A DNA stretch of 42,261 nucleotides from a virus, in IMG/VR virus record IMGVR_UViG_3300045970_000478, positions 1 through 42,261 of that record; one strand, 5' to 3'. Shown piece by piece: positions 30,743 through 38,787 of the stretch. Position 1 is the first letter of the stretch; the number at the start of each line of letters is the position of its first letter. A program made the position numbers and the translations under genes. The notes beneath the pieces are model-generated. The model saw only the letters and a list, made by a program, of their open reading frames with translations. It made no database searches and had not been told where the DNA came from.

Positions 30743-31161
30743 GAGGCCCTCCGCTGTAGTGGCCGTGCGGCCTGTCTGGCGTTGTGTTTCCGGACGACCG
30801 ACGCTTCTTTGATCGCCTTGACGTAGGCCGGCATGAGTTCGGGCCAGCCGGACGACACATCGACCAGCTGCGCGAGGGCATGAATCCAGCTGGAGGAGCC
30901 GGAAGGGTGCTGGACGCCGCGTCGCTCGAGTTCATAGGCAACCAGACGGGAGTCGTATAGGCGTTTCGGAAAGGAGCGCATCGCGTCGAACACATGCCCC
31001 CTCACCTCGGCCCGGAAGTCCTCTGTGCTGAGGAGGGCGGCCTGGTCGAGGAGGTTCGTCTCGATCAGACAAGTTCCCAGGAGTGACCGCTCGATTTCGT
31101 CGATTGCGGAATCCGTTTCACTCTCGTTCCAGTCGAATAGGGCCTGGCTGATCTGACTCAC
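30739..31161 (-). CDS. DnaB N-terminal domain protein (split helicase)
   Basis: A 140-residue protein matching the N-terminal domain of replicative DnaB helicases: AIDEIERSLLGTCLIETNLL, AALLSTEDFRAEVRGHVFDAM, SRLVAYELERRGV and MPAYVKAIKEASVVRKHN. DnaB uses this domain for hexamer stability and primase contact. GTG 31161 overlaps the helicase stop by 4 bases (GTGA); longer readings run back into the SF2 helicase gene. It overlaps the ATPase gene by another GTGA, so both halves are probably made in equal amounts. Confidence 0.75.
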   Translation of the reverse strand: MSQISQALFDWNESETDSAIDEIERSLLGTCLIETNLLDQAALLSTEDFRAEVRGHVFDAMRSFPKRLYDSRLVAYELERRGVQHPSGSSSWIHALAQLVDVSSGWPELMPAYVKAIKEASVVRKHNARQAARPLQRRAS

Positions 31162-32876
31162 CTGGCACCCCCCGCCATCTGCTGACGTTTCGCGAATAAC
31201 TTGTCGAGCAAGATTCCAGCCTCCCCTTTCGTGATCGGTTCCCGGAACGGAACCTTCTTCTTCCTCAGAATGGCGAGCTGTTTTTCGCTCGCTGGGTCGC
31301 GTCTCCACTTGGCCGTTGGATCGAGAAACACGCGAGGCGAACGCTTCGCCATCTCGGCATCGGCGTACTGGATTGCATCGGCAAGCGAGGCGTGCTCGTC
31401 TGTGATGTCCGAAAGCAGCACGTCCGGCATCCGGAACCCCAGATCGACCTTCGGCGCGCGCTGCGTGATGGTGACGCGGGCCTTCCCGAGAAGGTCGATC
31501 CGCACGACCGCCAGGAGCTCCCCGGCGCGGAGCGAATAGGCGTCCTGTCCGCAAGGGATCCAGACGTTCCGGGACACGCCAGTGAGGGCCTCGGCCGGCT
31601 TGGGCTTCCAGAACAGGGTGATCGAGCGGTATTGGTTCGCGATCAGGTCGAGGTCGAGGAGGCTCTTCGCCTTCTGTAGTTCTTCGAACGGGAGGCCCTC
31701 CTGGACGAGCTCCTTGACCTTCTTCCGAGCGGCCGACGCGCTCTTCCCCTGGAGGTCGAGTCCGGTTGGTAGGCCGAAGAGAGCCGCGGCGCTGACCAGC
31801 GAATGTCTCGAAGAGACGTCCGCGACGTCGATCACCAGGGCGTCCGTCTTGCCCGGGAAGAGGCGCGTGATGCGCCCGACCATCTGCTGGTACAGGACGC
31901 CGCTCTTCGTGGGCCGCGCCAGGATCACGGCGGAAAGGGATGGCTCATCGAACCCCTCGGTCAACACCGCACAGTTCGAAACGACGTTCGTTTCGCCCGT
32001 CCGTAGCCGCCGAAGGATCGCAGCGCGCTCGTCACCCGGGGTCGTTCCGTCAACGTGCTCGGCAGCTATGCCGACTTCCTGGAAGCCAGCGGTAAGGGCC
32101 TTCGAATGCTCGACTCCGGCAGCAAAGACGACGGCCTTCCGATCTGCTGCCCGCTCGAGGTAGGCCTTCACGATCCGGGTGTTTCGTCCGGGCGTGTTCA
32201 CGGCATCCTCGAGCTGGCCGGCCTTGAAGTCCTCCCGGGTCGCCTGGACCTCATCGAGGCTCGTGTTCGTGGCGACCGAGAAGGCCTTCAGATCGACCAG
32301 GTGCCCCCTGTCGATCGCGGTCGGTAGGTCATACGAGAAGACGATCTTGTCGAAGACCTTCGAGAGGTCCTGGCCATCGGCCCGGAACGGGGTAGCTGTG
32401 ACGCCCAGGAGGAGCGGCCCGCATAGCTCGCCCGCCCGGAACCATTCGATCAGCGTCTGGTAGCTCTGGGCGGAGGCGTGGTGAGCCTCGTCGATCACGA
32501 CCGCATCGAAGTAGTCGCGCGGGTAGCGCTCTAGGCGAGGAGAACCCTTCCGCCCGATCGTCGCGACCGAGGCACACACGGCGTAGGCCTCGTCCTGGAA
32601 TAGCCCGCCGATCTCGGCCCTGCGCTCGGCCTGGTCGACGTCGACACGGAGACCTGGATTCCAGTGGCGCAGCTTTTCGGCCGCCTGGTCGAGGAGCTCC
32701 TCGCGATGCGCAACGATGAGGATGCGGCGGAAGCCGACGAGGGGTAGGTTCGCGAATGTGACGGTCTTGCCGAGCCCGGTTGCCATCGCGATCAGCTGGC
32801 GCCCGCAGCCTCCAGCCCACGCGTCCCGCACGGCCCCGAGCGCCCCCGATAGGCCTTGGTAGTCGCGGATGCTCAT
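31158..32876 (-). CDS. SF2 DNA helicase (DEAH type)
   Basis: A 572-residue superfamily 2 helicase. Motif I is ATGLGKT (residues 32-38), motif II VIDEAHH, motif III TATPFRADG and motif VI QMVGRITR, with both RecA-like domains present. The C-terminus has a small added domain with ASEKQLAILRKKKVPF and TKGEAGILLDKL, often seen in phage helicases of this kind. It may serve replication or recombination as UvsW-like proteins do. ATG 32876 overlaps the preceding stop (ATGA). Confidence 0.85.
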   Translation of the reverse strand: MSIRDYQGLSGALGAVRDAWAGGCGRQLIAMATGLGKTVTFANLPLVGFRRILIVAHREELLDQAAEKLRHWNPGLRVDVDQAERRAEIGGLFQDEAYAVCASVATIGRKGSPRLERYPRDYFDAVVIDEAHHASAQSYQTLIEWFRAGELCGPLLLGVTATPFRADGQDLSKVFDKIVFSYDLPTAIDRGHLVDLKAFSVATNTSLDEVQATREDFKAGQLEDAVNTPGRNTRIVKAYLERAADRKAVVFAAGVEHSKALTAGFQEVGIAAEHVDGTTPGDERAAILRRLRTGETNVVSNCAVLTEGFDEPSLSAVILARPTKSGVLYQQMVGRITRLFPGKTDALVIDVADVSSRHSLVSAAALFGLPTGLDLQGKSASAARKKVKELVQEGLPFEELQKAKSLLDLDLIANQYRSITLFWKPKPAEALTGVSRNVWIPCGQDAYSLRAGELLAVVRIDLLGKARVTITQRAPKVDLGFRMPDVLLSDITDEHASLADAIQYADAEMAKRSPRVFLDPTAKWRRDPASEKQLAILRKKKVPFREPITKGEAGILLDKLFAKRQQMAGGAR

Positions 32877-33058
32877 TGCGCCGCCCGCTTCCTGTGTCCC
32901 GGCTTCGCATTCGGTCCGGCCTTGCGCCTGGTCGCATCGCCCGCCCGTTGTCCGGCGCAGTGCTGACAGAGGCTCCAGAGCGTTCCGTCCGGCCCGCGGG
33001 TAGTCATGCGGAAGAAGGCGCGGGGCTGATCGTCGCGCTTGCAGTCGGTGCACCTCAT
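32873..33058 (-). CDS. Zinc-binding mini-protein
   Basis: A 61-residue basic protein with CTDC near the start and CQHC about 28 residues later, a four-cysteine zinc site, followed by a Lys/Arg-rich tail. It overlaps neighbours on both sides by 4 bases. It may bind nucleic acid or assist the adjacent helicase; no family assignment is possible. Confidence 0.6.
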   Translation of the reverse strand: MRCTDCKRDDQPRAFFRMTTRGPDGTLWSLCQHCAGQRAGDATRRKAGPNAKPGHRKRAAQ

Positions 33059-33333
33059 ACCGCACCCCGCTTTCGCAGCTCGGCCGCTACGTTCATTCGG
33101 GCGAGCCGAAGGAGGGTCCCGAACGTAGGAGGTGGATCCCACGGATTGACGCCGTTCGCACGGACCCGAGCGGCCAGGAGCGTTTCTTCGTGGACCAGTC
33201 GAGAGAGGCCACCAAGGAGGTCTTCTAGATGGCCAGCACCCTTGATCGTCAAGCCGACCAACGGTCCCGCGAGGAGTCCATCGATCTCGCCGAGGGCCGT
33301 CGCCAGAGCGGCACCCTGCCAGCGCACTTTCAT
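33055..33333 (-). CDS. Small protein of unknown function
   Basis: A 92-residue protein, starting MKVRWQGAALATALGEIDGL, mostly helical. ATG 33333 is taken as the start because upstream in-frame sequence is Arg/Pro/Gly-rich and non-protein-like. It is the first gene after the integrase and its gap, and it overlaps the zinc mini-protein gene by 4 bases. Not recognised. Confidence 0.5.
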   Translation of the reverse strand: MKVRWQGAALATALGEIDGLLAGPLVGLTIKGAGHLEDLLGGLSRLVHEETLLAARVRANGVNPWDPPPTFGTLLRLARMNVAAELRKRGAV

Positions 33334-33505
33334 GGGCGCGCCTCTGGAGTTCGCGGGGAGTTCGCGCCGCCGTCTGCGGCGGGTAGCGGACGGGTCGAGA
33401 AGACCTGTCGCGGACCCTCGCCCCGCGTCAGTACGCACTCCGCGGACTCGCCGGGGGCTTCTATTCCCCTGATCCTGAAGAGCCGGGGGGAACGGTAACT
33501 CTCTA
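33334..33505. other. Non-coding gap next to the integrase gene, possible attP location
   Basis: No gene is supported in these 172 bases. They lie directly downstream of the integrase gene, where attP sites are often found, but no core, arm-type sites or tRNA 3' end could be recognised. A short stem GGGGG/TCCCC around 33453-33469 is present. Confidence 0.35.
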
Positions 33506-34699
33506 TCATCGCTTACTTTCGCCTCTAGTTTCCGGGGCGGGGTGTTCGTGTTGGAGTTCGTTCAGGGCCGTAGAGATTGCGCGAAGCGAATCGTCCGAGA
33601 CCCGGGCGTACCGCTCCGTCATCCGGATCGACTTGTGGCCCATCGCCTTGGCCACCATCGCCAGCGGCACGCCGGCCGATACCAGTCGCGACCCGAAGGT
33701 ATGGCGAAGGTCGTGAAAGCGAAGACGCCGATCGATCCCGGCCAGCTTCTTCGCAATCTGGAAGTAGCGCCAGAGTGTGTCAATGCAAAGCGGACGTCCC
33801 GAAGGCCCTACGAAGACGCGATCCTTCCCGGTGTGCGCCTGGCTCTTGGCCTCGTCGAGCGCAGCCTGGTAGGCGTTGGAAATCGGGATGACCGCCTCCA
33901 CGCCCGTCTTGTGGCGCTTGACCCGGATCGGGCTCGTCGCCACGTCCTGCCAGCGCAGGGCCAGAAGATCGCCGCGGCTCAGACCCGTCTCGAGAGCGAC
34001 AACGAACAGCGGCCTGGTCGCACGGAAGAAGTCGAAATAGACGAGGGCGGCTTCTCCCGCCGGGATCGGCCGGCCGCGGTTGTCTTCCTTCCCGTCCCTC
34101 AGTTCCGAGTAAAGCTTCCGGAACCCATCCTCGTCATCGAACGCCGCAACGAACCTGAGCCTCTCCTCGTCCGACATCTCGAGGCGCAGGCTCTCCTCCC
34201 GCACCTTCGGCATTCGTCCACGGACCGGGTAGAACGCCAGCTCCTGGCGCTCTACGGCGTCCCGCAGCACCTGGCCGAGCATGGAGAGCAGTCCGTTCAG
34301 GGTGGGGGGCTGGTAGCCCTGGGCAGCAGCAGCGGACGCGAAGTCTCGGACGATCGCACTGTTGATCCGGTCGAGCCGGGTCGACCCCAAGAGCTGCGTG
34401 AGGATCTTGAATTGGTGAAGCCGGTTCTTCGCGGTCTTCGGTGTTACACGCGCCGTCAGGGCCGTCTCGTACTCCGCCAGGTACGCTCCGAGCGTCCAGT
34501 GCCGAGCCTTCCCACCGCGGAGCCCGACCTCTTCTCGGAACTTCCGCCAGGCCTCGACGGCGCCGTCACGGTCCTTCACCTGGACGGTGCGGCGACGACG
34601 CTCCTTTCCACGCGTCCCGGGCAGGCAAACCTCGAGATGGACCACGCCACGAGCGGAGTCGTACTCGAAGCCCGCCAGCCGGAACTTGGGCTTCTTCAC
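33506..34699 (-). CDS. int: Tyrosine integrase
   Basis: A 397-residue tyrosine recombinase for site-specific integration. The N-terminal arm/core-binding region (about residues 1-180) includes LTPKTAKNRLHQFKIL-type SAM-like helices. The catalytic domain has Arg in ETGLSRGDLLALRW, Lys in KRHKTG, HDLRHTFGSRL (His-x-x-Arg), GHKS and the nucleophile Tyr in TERYARV. All catalytic residues are present. It overlaps the excisionase gene by 4 bases and is followed by a 172-base gap. Confidence 0.93.
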   Translation of the reverse strand: MKKPKFRLAGFEYDSARGVVHLEVCLPGTRGKERRRRTVQVKDRDGAVEAWRKFREEVGLRGGKARHWTLGAYLAEYETALTARVTPKTAKNRLHQFKILTQLLGSTRLDRINSAIVRDFASAAAAQGYQPPTLNGLLSMLGQVLRDAVERQELAFYPVRGRMPKVREESLRLEMSDEERLRFVAAFDDEDGFRKLYSELRDGKEDNRGRPIPAGEAALVYFDFFRATRPLFVVALETGLSRGDLLALRWQDVATSPIRVKRHKTGVEAVIPISNAYQAALDEAKSQAHTGKDRVFVGPSGRPLCIDTLWRYFQIAKKLAGIDRRLRFHDLRHTFGSRLVSAGVPLAMVAKAMGHKSIRMTERYARVSDDSLRAISTALNELQHEHPAPETRGESKR

Positions 34700-34911
34700 G
34701 CGGCGTTCCTAACGAAAGGCTGCTTGGTGACCTGCGCTCGCGTGCTAATCCACTCCTCGACCGAGGTGAGCGGATAGGCGACCTGTGACGCCGAGAAACG
34801 AATCCACCCTTGCGGACCGACTGGCGCTTTCGATCGGCGCCAGCGCGCGAGTGTGGCAGTTTTGAGGCCCAGCCGCTTGGCCAATACTGGAGCAATGATG
34901 TAGTCATTCAC
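34696..34911 (-). CDS. xis: Excisionase-like HTH protein
   Basis: A 71-residue protein with a MerR/Xis-type winged HTH: IIAPVLAKRLGLKTATLARW followed by the wing GPQGWIRF and a C-terminal LTSVEEWI helix. It directly precedes the integrase gene with an ATGA overlap, the usual place of an excisionase or of a directionality factor. It probably bends DNA at attP and directs excision. Confidence 0.7.
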   Translation of the reverse strand: MNDYIIAPVLAKRLGLKTATLARWRRSKAPVGPQGWIRFSASQVAYPLTSVEEWISTRAQVTKQPFVRNAA

Positions 34912-35096
34912 TGCTTCACCCCCCGCTTCCGCTTATTCCACTCTTCGATCGCCTTGGCCCGCCTCTCTCCGATGGCAGCACAGTCGTGGTTATCCACGCT
35001 CGGGCACCGGACGCACCAGAGCGCAGAGCATCTGACGTAGCTGATCAGCGGCCGGAGTCCGCAAAATGGGCATCCCTTGGGCGGGGTGCCGCTCAT
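34908..35096 (-). CDS. Lar-like restriction alleviation protein
   Basis: A 62-residue protein with the Lar pattern: CPFCG near the start, a middle CxxC (WCVRCPS), then an ending AKAIEEWNKRKR, matching the family's 'A..eWN.R' signature. Lar of the Rac prophage weakens type I restriction, so this may protect the phage DNA on entry. It overlaps both neighbours by 4 bases. Confidence 0.7.
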   Translation of the reverse strand: MSGTPPKGCPFCGLRPLISYVRCSALWCVRCPSVDNHDCAAIGERRAKAIEEWNKRKRGVKQ

Positions 35097-35236
35097 CGCG
35101 TCACCCTCCTGACTCTCGGCGCCACGATCCACCGGACGAGGCAGACGAGGCCCCAAATTCCCCATGCTGTCACTACGACAACGGATGCTCCGCCCAGGGT
35201 GAGCGCGAGTAAGCCGAATTCCGTCAGGTTGCTCAT
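35093..35236 (-). CDS. 47-residue membrane protein
   Basis: A tiny single-span membrane protein starting MSNLTEFGLLALTLGG; a hydrophobic helix (about residues 16-38) is followed by a basic tail (APRVRRVTR), so the C-terminus would be cytoplasmic. It overlaps the Lar-like gene and the nuclease gene by 4 bases each. Role unknown. Confidence 0.6.
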   Translation of the reverse strand: MSNLTEFGLLALTLGGASVVVVTAWGIWGLVCLVRWIVAPRVRRVTR

Positions 35237-35682
35237 GCGGACCTCTGCGAATGGCTCCAGATCTGGCCCGTCGGGATTCGCAGCATCGCCTTGACCCACG
35301 TCAGCGCTTCGCCCGTACGCACCTGCTCGGGCGTGACGCGGAGGACGCGCCAGCCAAGGAGGGCCGCCTCGTTCAGCTTGCAGCAGTCCTCGGTGAAACC
35401 CTTGCCGGTCGTGTGGCGGCTCTTGCTGAACACGCCGCCATCTACCTCGCAGGCGACCATCACGGCCGGCCAGGCCAGATCGAACCGCCACATGCGGCGC
35501 GGGTGGAAGCGGTGCTCTTCGACCGGTTCGGGCAGCCCGAGCGCCTTGAGGTGAAGAAGGAGCCTCGCGACCTTCTCAGACTTCTTCTTAGGAGCGCCCC
35601 GCTTGCGGGCAGCCTTCGGCTTCGGACCAGTGCCGAGCTTCAGCCTTTCGAATTCGGCGTAGGACAGGGCGCCGCGGGTCAC
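35233..35682 (-). CDS. PD-(D/E)XK-type endonuclease
   Basis: A 149-residue protein resembling phage nucleases with a restriction-endonuclease-like fold, near DUF559/Vsr. The segments MWRFDLAWP, VACEVDGGVF and FTEDCCKLNEAALLGWRVLRV supply the likely Asp/Glu-x-Asp/Lys site. It may be a junction-resolving or repair nuclease acting with the nearby exonuclease and ATPase. The start is GTG 35682, overlapping the previous stop (GTGA). Confidence 0.65.
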   Translation of the reverse strand: MTRGALSYAEFERLKLGTGPKPKAARKRGAPKKKSEKVARLLLHLKALGLPEPVEEHRFHPRRMWRFDLAWPAVMVACEVDGGVFSKSRHTTGKGFTEDCCKLNEAALLGWRVLRVTPEQVRTGEALTWVKAMLRIPTGQIWSHSQRSA

Positions 35683-35798
35683 CTCGGCGCCTCCATCCAA
35701 ATCGCCCAACCCGACCGGTCTTCCGCGATCCACTTCCAGCCGAGCGCCAGGTGGACGAGCACGCGGTCAAGCGGGATCCGCTGCATGACGATCGGCAC
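35679..35798 (-). CDS. 39-residue protein
   Basis: A very small protein starting at GTG 35798 with GGGGAG 5 bases upstream; it reads MPIVMQRIPLDRVLVHLAL and ends in a Trp-rich stretch (GWKWIAEDRSGWAIW). It overlaps the nuclease gene by 4 bases (GTGA), which supports translation. Function unknown. Confidence 0.5.
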   Translation of the reverse strand: MPIVMQRIPLDRVLVHLALGWKWIAEDRSGWAIWMEAPR

Positions 35799-35800
35799 GG

Positions 35801-36178
35801 CTACTCCCCTGCTGCTGCCGACCGATCGTCCGCGCCAAGCTCCTCGACCGGGAAGAGCGGCCGAACGAGCTCGCGCTCCGTCATCGAACGGAACCGGATG
35901 ATTTCGCCGGTGTCGATGCGGACCATGTCGACCGTCCGGCGGCTGTGGTTCATCACCTCGCGGGTCTCGACGGGCCGGGCCTCTTCCTTCTCCCGGCAGA
36001 CTCGCGCGAGCCGGGTCACCTCGCCGTCGATCTTGTCGATCTTGGTCTTCCACTCCCCCGCCACGGACTTGGCGGCGGCCTGGGCGTCCTTCGTCTCCTT
36101 GACCTTCTGCCCGAGCTCTTCAGCTCTGGTCAGGAGTTCTGCTTCGTTCAGCTTCACGGGGAGAAATTCGATAGGCAT
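35801..36178 (-). CDS. Phage protein with N-terminal coiled coil, unknown function
   Basis: A 125-residue protein starting MPIEFLPVKLNEAELLTRAEE. Residues about 10-65 form a charged coiled coil; the C-terminal half (VDMVRIDTGEIIRFRSMTE) is beta-rich. Similar proteins sit beside recombination genes in phages, without known function. It follows the SMC-like ATPase by 11 bases. Confidence 0.55.
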   Translation of the reverse strand: MPIEFLPVKLNEAELLTRAEELGQKVKETKDAQAAAKSVAGEWKTKIDKIDGEVTRLARVCREKEEARPVETREVMNHSRRTVDMVRIDTGEIIRFRSMTERELVRPLFPVEELGADDRSAAAGE

Positions 36179-36189
36179 TTCGTACTCCT

Positions 36190-37641
36190 TCAGGCAGCCG
36201 ACCGTTCGGCCGGCAGCGTTTCGACATTCAGGGGCCCGTCAGTACGGCGGGCCAGAATCACGTTCATACCCAGTTCAGCGGCCTTGGCGGTCAGGGCGAC
36301 CCAGTTCGCGTCGTCAAGCGCCTCGCCGTGGTCCGAGACCAGGAGCGGGACGTCTTTGACGCGGAGGGTTGCGACCTGGAGGGCGATACCGACCTGGCGG
36401 GCCGTGTTGATCCGGTCGAACGGCAGCCCGTCGACAAAGACGTCCCCGTCCCTCAGCTCGAGGCCGGGTATCGGCAGTGTCGCCAATTTCGAAGCCCGGA
36501 GCTCGTCGAGGCGGCCGATCGCCTCGGAGATGGACTTCGCCTCGACCTCCGCCTTCTCGGCGTCCTGCTCGGCCCCGGCGAGGATTTCCCGGGTCTTCTC
36601 GGCGCGGGCGTTCTCCCGCTCGCGCTCGTCGGCCACGGCGACCTGGGCGGTGAGTTCGACGATGCGGGGGTCCAGGTTGGCGCGGAGCTCGGCCGCCTGC
36701 TTGGCGGCGCTCTCCTCCGTGACGCGGAGGGCGGTGGTCAGGACGTCCCGTTTGTAGGCGTCGAATTCGTCGAAGGCAGTCCGCGCAGTCTGTTCCGCAG
36801 CGCCCCGTTCGGCGTTGACCTTCTCGGTGAAGAGCCGGATCTTCTCGGCCGCATCCTCGGCGATCCGGATGAGACGTGCGCCCAGGCGTTCCTTCTCGGC
36901 CCCGACTGCCTCTCGGTACGTGTCATGCGCCAGCGTGTCGAACCGCACGGCCTCCGCGGAGATGGCGGCCAGCTTCTCGTCCCGGGCCTTGGTGACCCGG
37001 TCGGCATCCCAGCGAAGTGACTTGGCGTCCTCGGGGGCCTCCGTCGGGGTCGGAAGGGTCGCCCGGAGCTGGGAGGCCGTAGCCCGCTTGTCCTTGGCGA
37101 CTCGGTTGAGCCCCGTCCTCTCGTCGTAGAGGGCCTTCCGGGCGAAGTCGATCCGGTCGAGTCCAGTGATCGCGGAGGCCAGCCGGAACGACGCCACGGA
37201 CCGCCCGGCGGCCGCGGCGAGCTCCTTGTCGCCGACCTCCACCGCGAGCGTTTCGGCCAGGAGCTCGGCCCGCTTCTTGGCCGGGCAGTAGATCAGGGCG
37301 AGCGGGTCGGTCCCGAGCTGGTCAATCAGGGAATCTACCCAGGCCCTTGCTCGAGATACCTTCCCGAGCTTTGGGTGGCGCCCCTCGAAGGAGGAACCCT
37401 TCGGCGTGACCGTCTTCTGCATCACGGAGCCGTCGTCGAGAGTCAGACGAACGAAACCGGACTGAGCGCCGGTCCGGAGGAGCGAGGCGTCATGCCCCTC
37501 GGCAGCGACCGCTCGGATCGCCTCGAGGAAGGAGGTCTTCCCGACTCCGTTCGATCCGGTGACGATGGTGAGGGCCCCTGGCTTTACGGTCAGCTTTTCG
37601 AGGCCCAGGATGTTCTCGATGTCGATCTGGACTACTTTCAT
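36190..37641 (-). CDS. SMC/RecN-like ATPase
   Basis: A 483-residue ABC-type ATPase with Walker A GSNGVGKTSF (residues about 30-39), a long helical coiled-coil middle (about 190-400) and a C-terminal half with LLVSDHGEALDDANW, in which the D and E fit a Walker B. It resembles SbcC/RecF-type ATPases in short phage form, but no SbcD/Mre11-type nuclease partner is next to it. ATG 37641 overlaps the stop of the exonuclease (TAATG), so the two are coupled, and the exonuclease may be the functional partner. Confidence 0.75.
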   Translation of the reverse strand: MKVVQIDIENILGLEKLTVKPGALTIVTGSNGVGKTSFLEAIRAVAAEGHDASLLRTGAQSGFVRLTLDDGSVMQKTVTPKGSSFEGRHPKLGKVSRARAWVDSLIDQLGTDPLALIYCPAKKRAELLAETLAVEVGDKELAAAAGRSVASFRLASAITGLDRIDFARKALYDERTGLNRVAKDKRATASQLRATLPTPTEAPEDAKSLRWDADRVTKARDEKLAAISAEAVRFDTLAHDTYREAVGAEKERLGARLIRIAEDAAEKIRLFTEKVNAERGAAEQTARTAFDEFDAYKRDVLTTALRVTEESAAKQAAELRANLDPRIVELTAQVAVADERERENARAEKTREILAGAEQDAEKAEVEAKSISEAIGRLDELRASKLATLPIPGLELRDGDVFVDGLPFDRINTARQVGIALQVATLRVKDVPLLVSDHGEALDDANWVALTAKAAELGMNVILARRTDGPLNVETLPAERSAA

Positions 37642-38396
37642 TACGCGGCCACCTCTTCCCCGTCGATCAAAAGCTCGACGTCTTCCGGGATATCGAGCGG
37701 AATCACGCTCATCGCGTAAGCCGGCCAGCTGCCGGTCTTCTCGCAGATCAAGAGCCTTTCGAGCCAGAGCCGGTACGTCCGGCGTCCGATGTCGAGGGCT
37801 CGGGGCGTCAGTTCGAACACCGTGACGGCGAATGGCGCCTTGTTCTCGACCGCCACGACGAAGGCCGACTGAGGAGCAGCGAGCCCCGCGGCGGTCAGCC
37901 CGTCGGCGTACCAGGCAAGCTGTGCCAGGTAGCCCATTCCGCTTGCGTGGCGGCTGAACCAGCCGGGCTCCGCGTTCACGGTGGTCTTCAGGTCGGTCAG
38001 CCAGGATCCGTCCGCTGCGACCACATCGGGCGTTCCGGCGCAGGCGCGACCGGCGACCGTCCACTCGATCCGGCGCTCTCGGATGCCCTGGAGGAGCGGC
38101 TGAGCGATCTCGGAAGCGGCCACCGCCCACGAGACCTCCTCGGCTGTCGCGAATTCATCGGCCGAGACGACCCGCTCCTGTTCGTCGAACGGGACGCCGG
38201 CCAGGAACGATTCCCAGGCCTTCCCGCGCCGGATGCCGCCGTCCCAGATGATCGGGGCGGGGCCGCCCAGGACGATCGAGTGAATGAGGCGACCCATCCT
38301 CATGGCGGCCGAGTCTTTGACGACGTCCGCGTAGTTCGCGTAGTGGAGGGGCGAGCGCCCCATGAGCTTCAGGCGGGAGAAGCGGAGCCGTTCCAT
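37641..38396 (-). CDS. RecE/RecB-type exonuclease (PD-(D/E)XK)
   Basis: A 251-residue exonuclease of the RecE/DUF3799-like phage group. Conserved elements: MRMGRLIHSIVLG near the N-terminus, the catalytic AGTPDVVAADGSWLTDLKTT (D and D-x-K), and YLAQLAWYADGL. Such enzymes digest one strand of double-stranded DNA for recombination, usually with an annealing protein. No Bet/RecT gene is recognised here; the adjacent OB-like protein may fill that place. ATG 38396 (a longer start at 38420 exists) lies 1 base after the upstream stop. Confidence 0.8.
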   Translation of the reverse strand: MERLRFSRLKLMGRSPLHYANYADVVKDSAAMRMGRLIHSIVLGGPAPIIWDGGIRRGKAWESFLAGVPFDEQERVVSADEFATAEEVSWAVAASEIAQPLLQGIRERRIEWTVAGRACAGTPDVVAADGSWLTDLKTTVNAEPGWFSRHASGMGYLAQLAWYADGLTAAGLAAPQSAFVVAVENKAPFAVTVFELTPRALDIGRRTYRLWLERLLICEKTGSWPAYAMSVIPLDIPEDVELLIDGEEVAA

Positions 38397-38397
38397 C

Positions 38398-38787
38398 TCA
38401 GCCGTCCTCGCCTGGTTCACGCTCGGCCGTTGCGTTGGCTACGGCGGCCGGGCGGCTGGCCTTATGCGGGATGGCGCTCCGGACGCGGATGCAGTCCATC
38501 GTTTCGCTGCCAAACTGCGTCTGGGTCGGGAAGAGCGTGATGAGCTTTCCCGCCCAGGCCGCGGTGTCGTTCCCGTAGAGGGTCGAGATCGTCTTCGCGT
38601 TCGTCTTGTTGATCAGAAGGCCTTTCTCCTTGCCCTCGAAATAGACGATCGGCTTCTTGGCCTTGCGACCCGACGAGCCGATCACGGTGCCCGCGACGAC
38701 GCGGTTGATGGCGACGGTGACGTCTTTCCCCACGAGGTCCCAGGCCCCGAGGTACTCGCTGTCGAACATGCTTCGAACGTCAGGCAT
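38398..38787 (-). CDS. OB-like protein next to the exonuclease, possible DNA-binding partner
   Basis: A 129-residue protein with GGAGG 5 bases before ATG 38787. SMFDSEYLGAWDLVGKDVTV, GRKAKKPIVYFEG, INKTNAKTISTLYG and AWAGKLITLFPT form a beta-rich pattern common beside phage exonucleases. An OB-fold and a single-strand-binding role seem likely but are inference. It overlaps the small membrane protein gene upstream by 8 bases and is separated from the exonuclease by 1 base. Confidence 0.6.
   Translation of the reverse strand: MPDVRSMFDSEYLGAWDLVGKDVTVAINRVVAGTVIGSSGRKAKKPIVYFEGKEKGLLINKTNAKTISTLYGNDTAAWAGKLITLFPTQTQFGSETMDCIRVRSAIPHKASRPAAVANATAEREPGEDG

Noticed and set aside
33453-33469. GGGGG-CTTCTAT-TCCCC resembling a tRNA T-arm next to the integrase
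   Set aside because: The loop does not fit TTCRANY in phase, and no acceptor stem, anticodon arm or 3' CCA-like end is found, so it does not support a tRNA-type attachment core.
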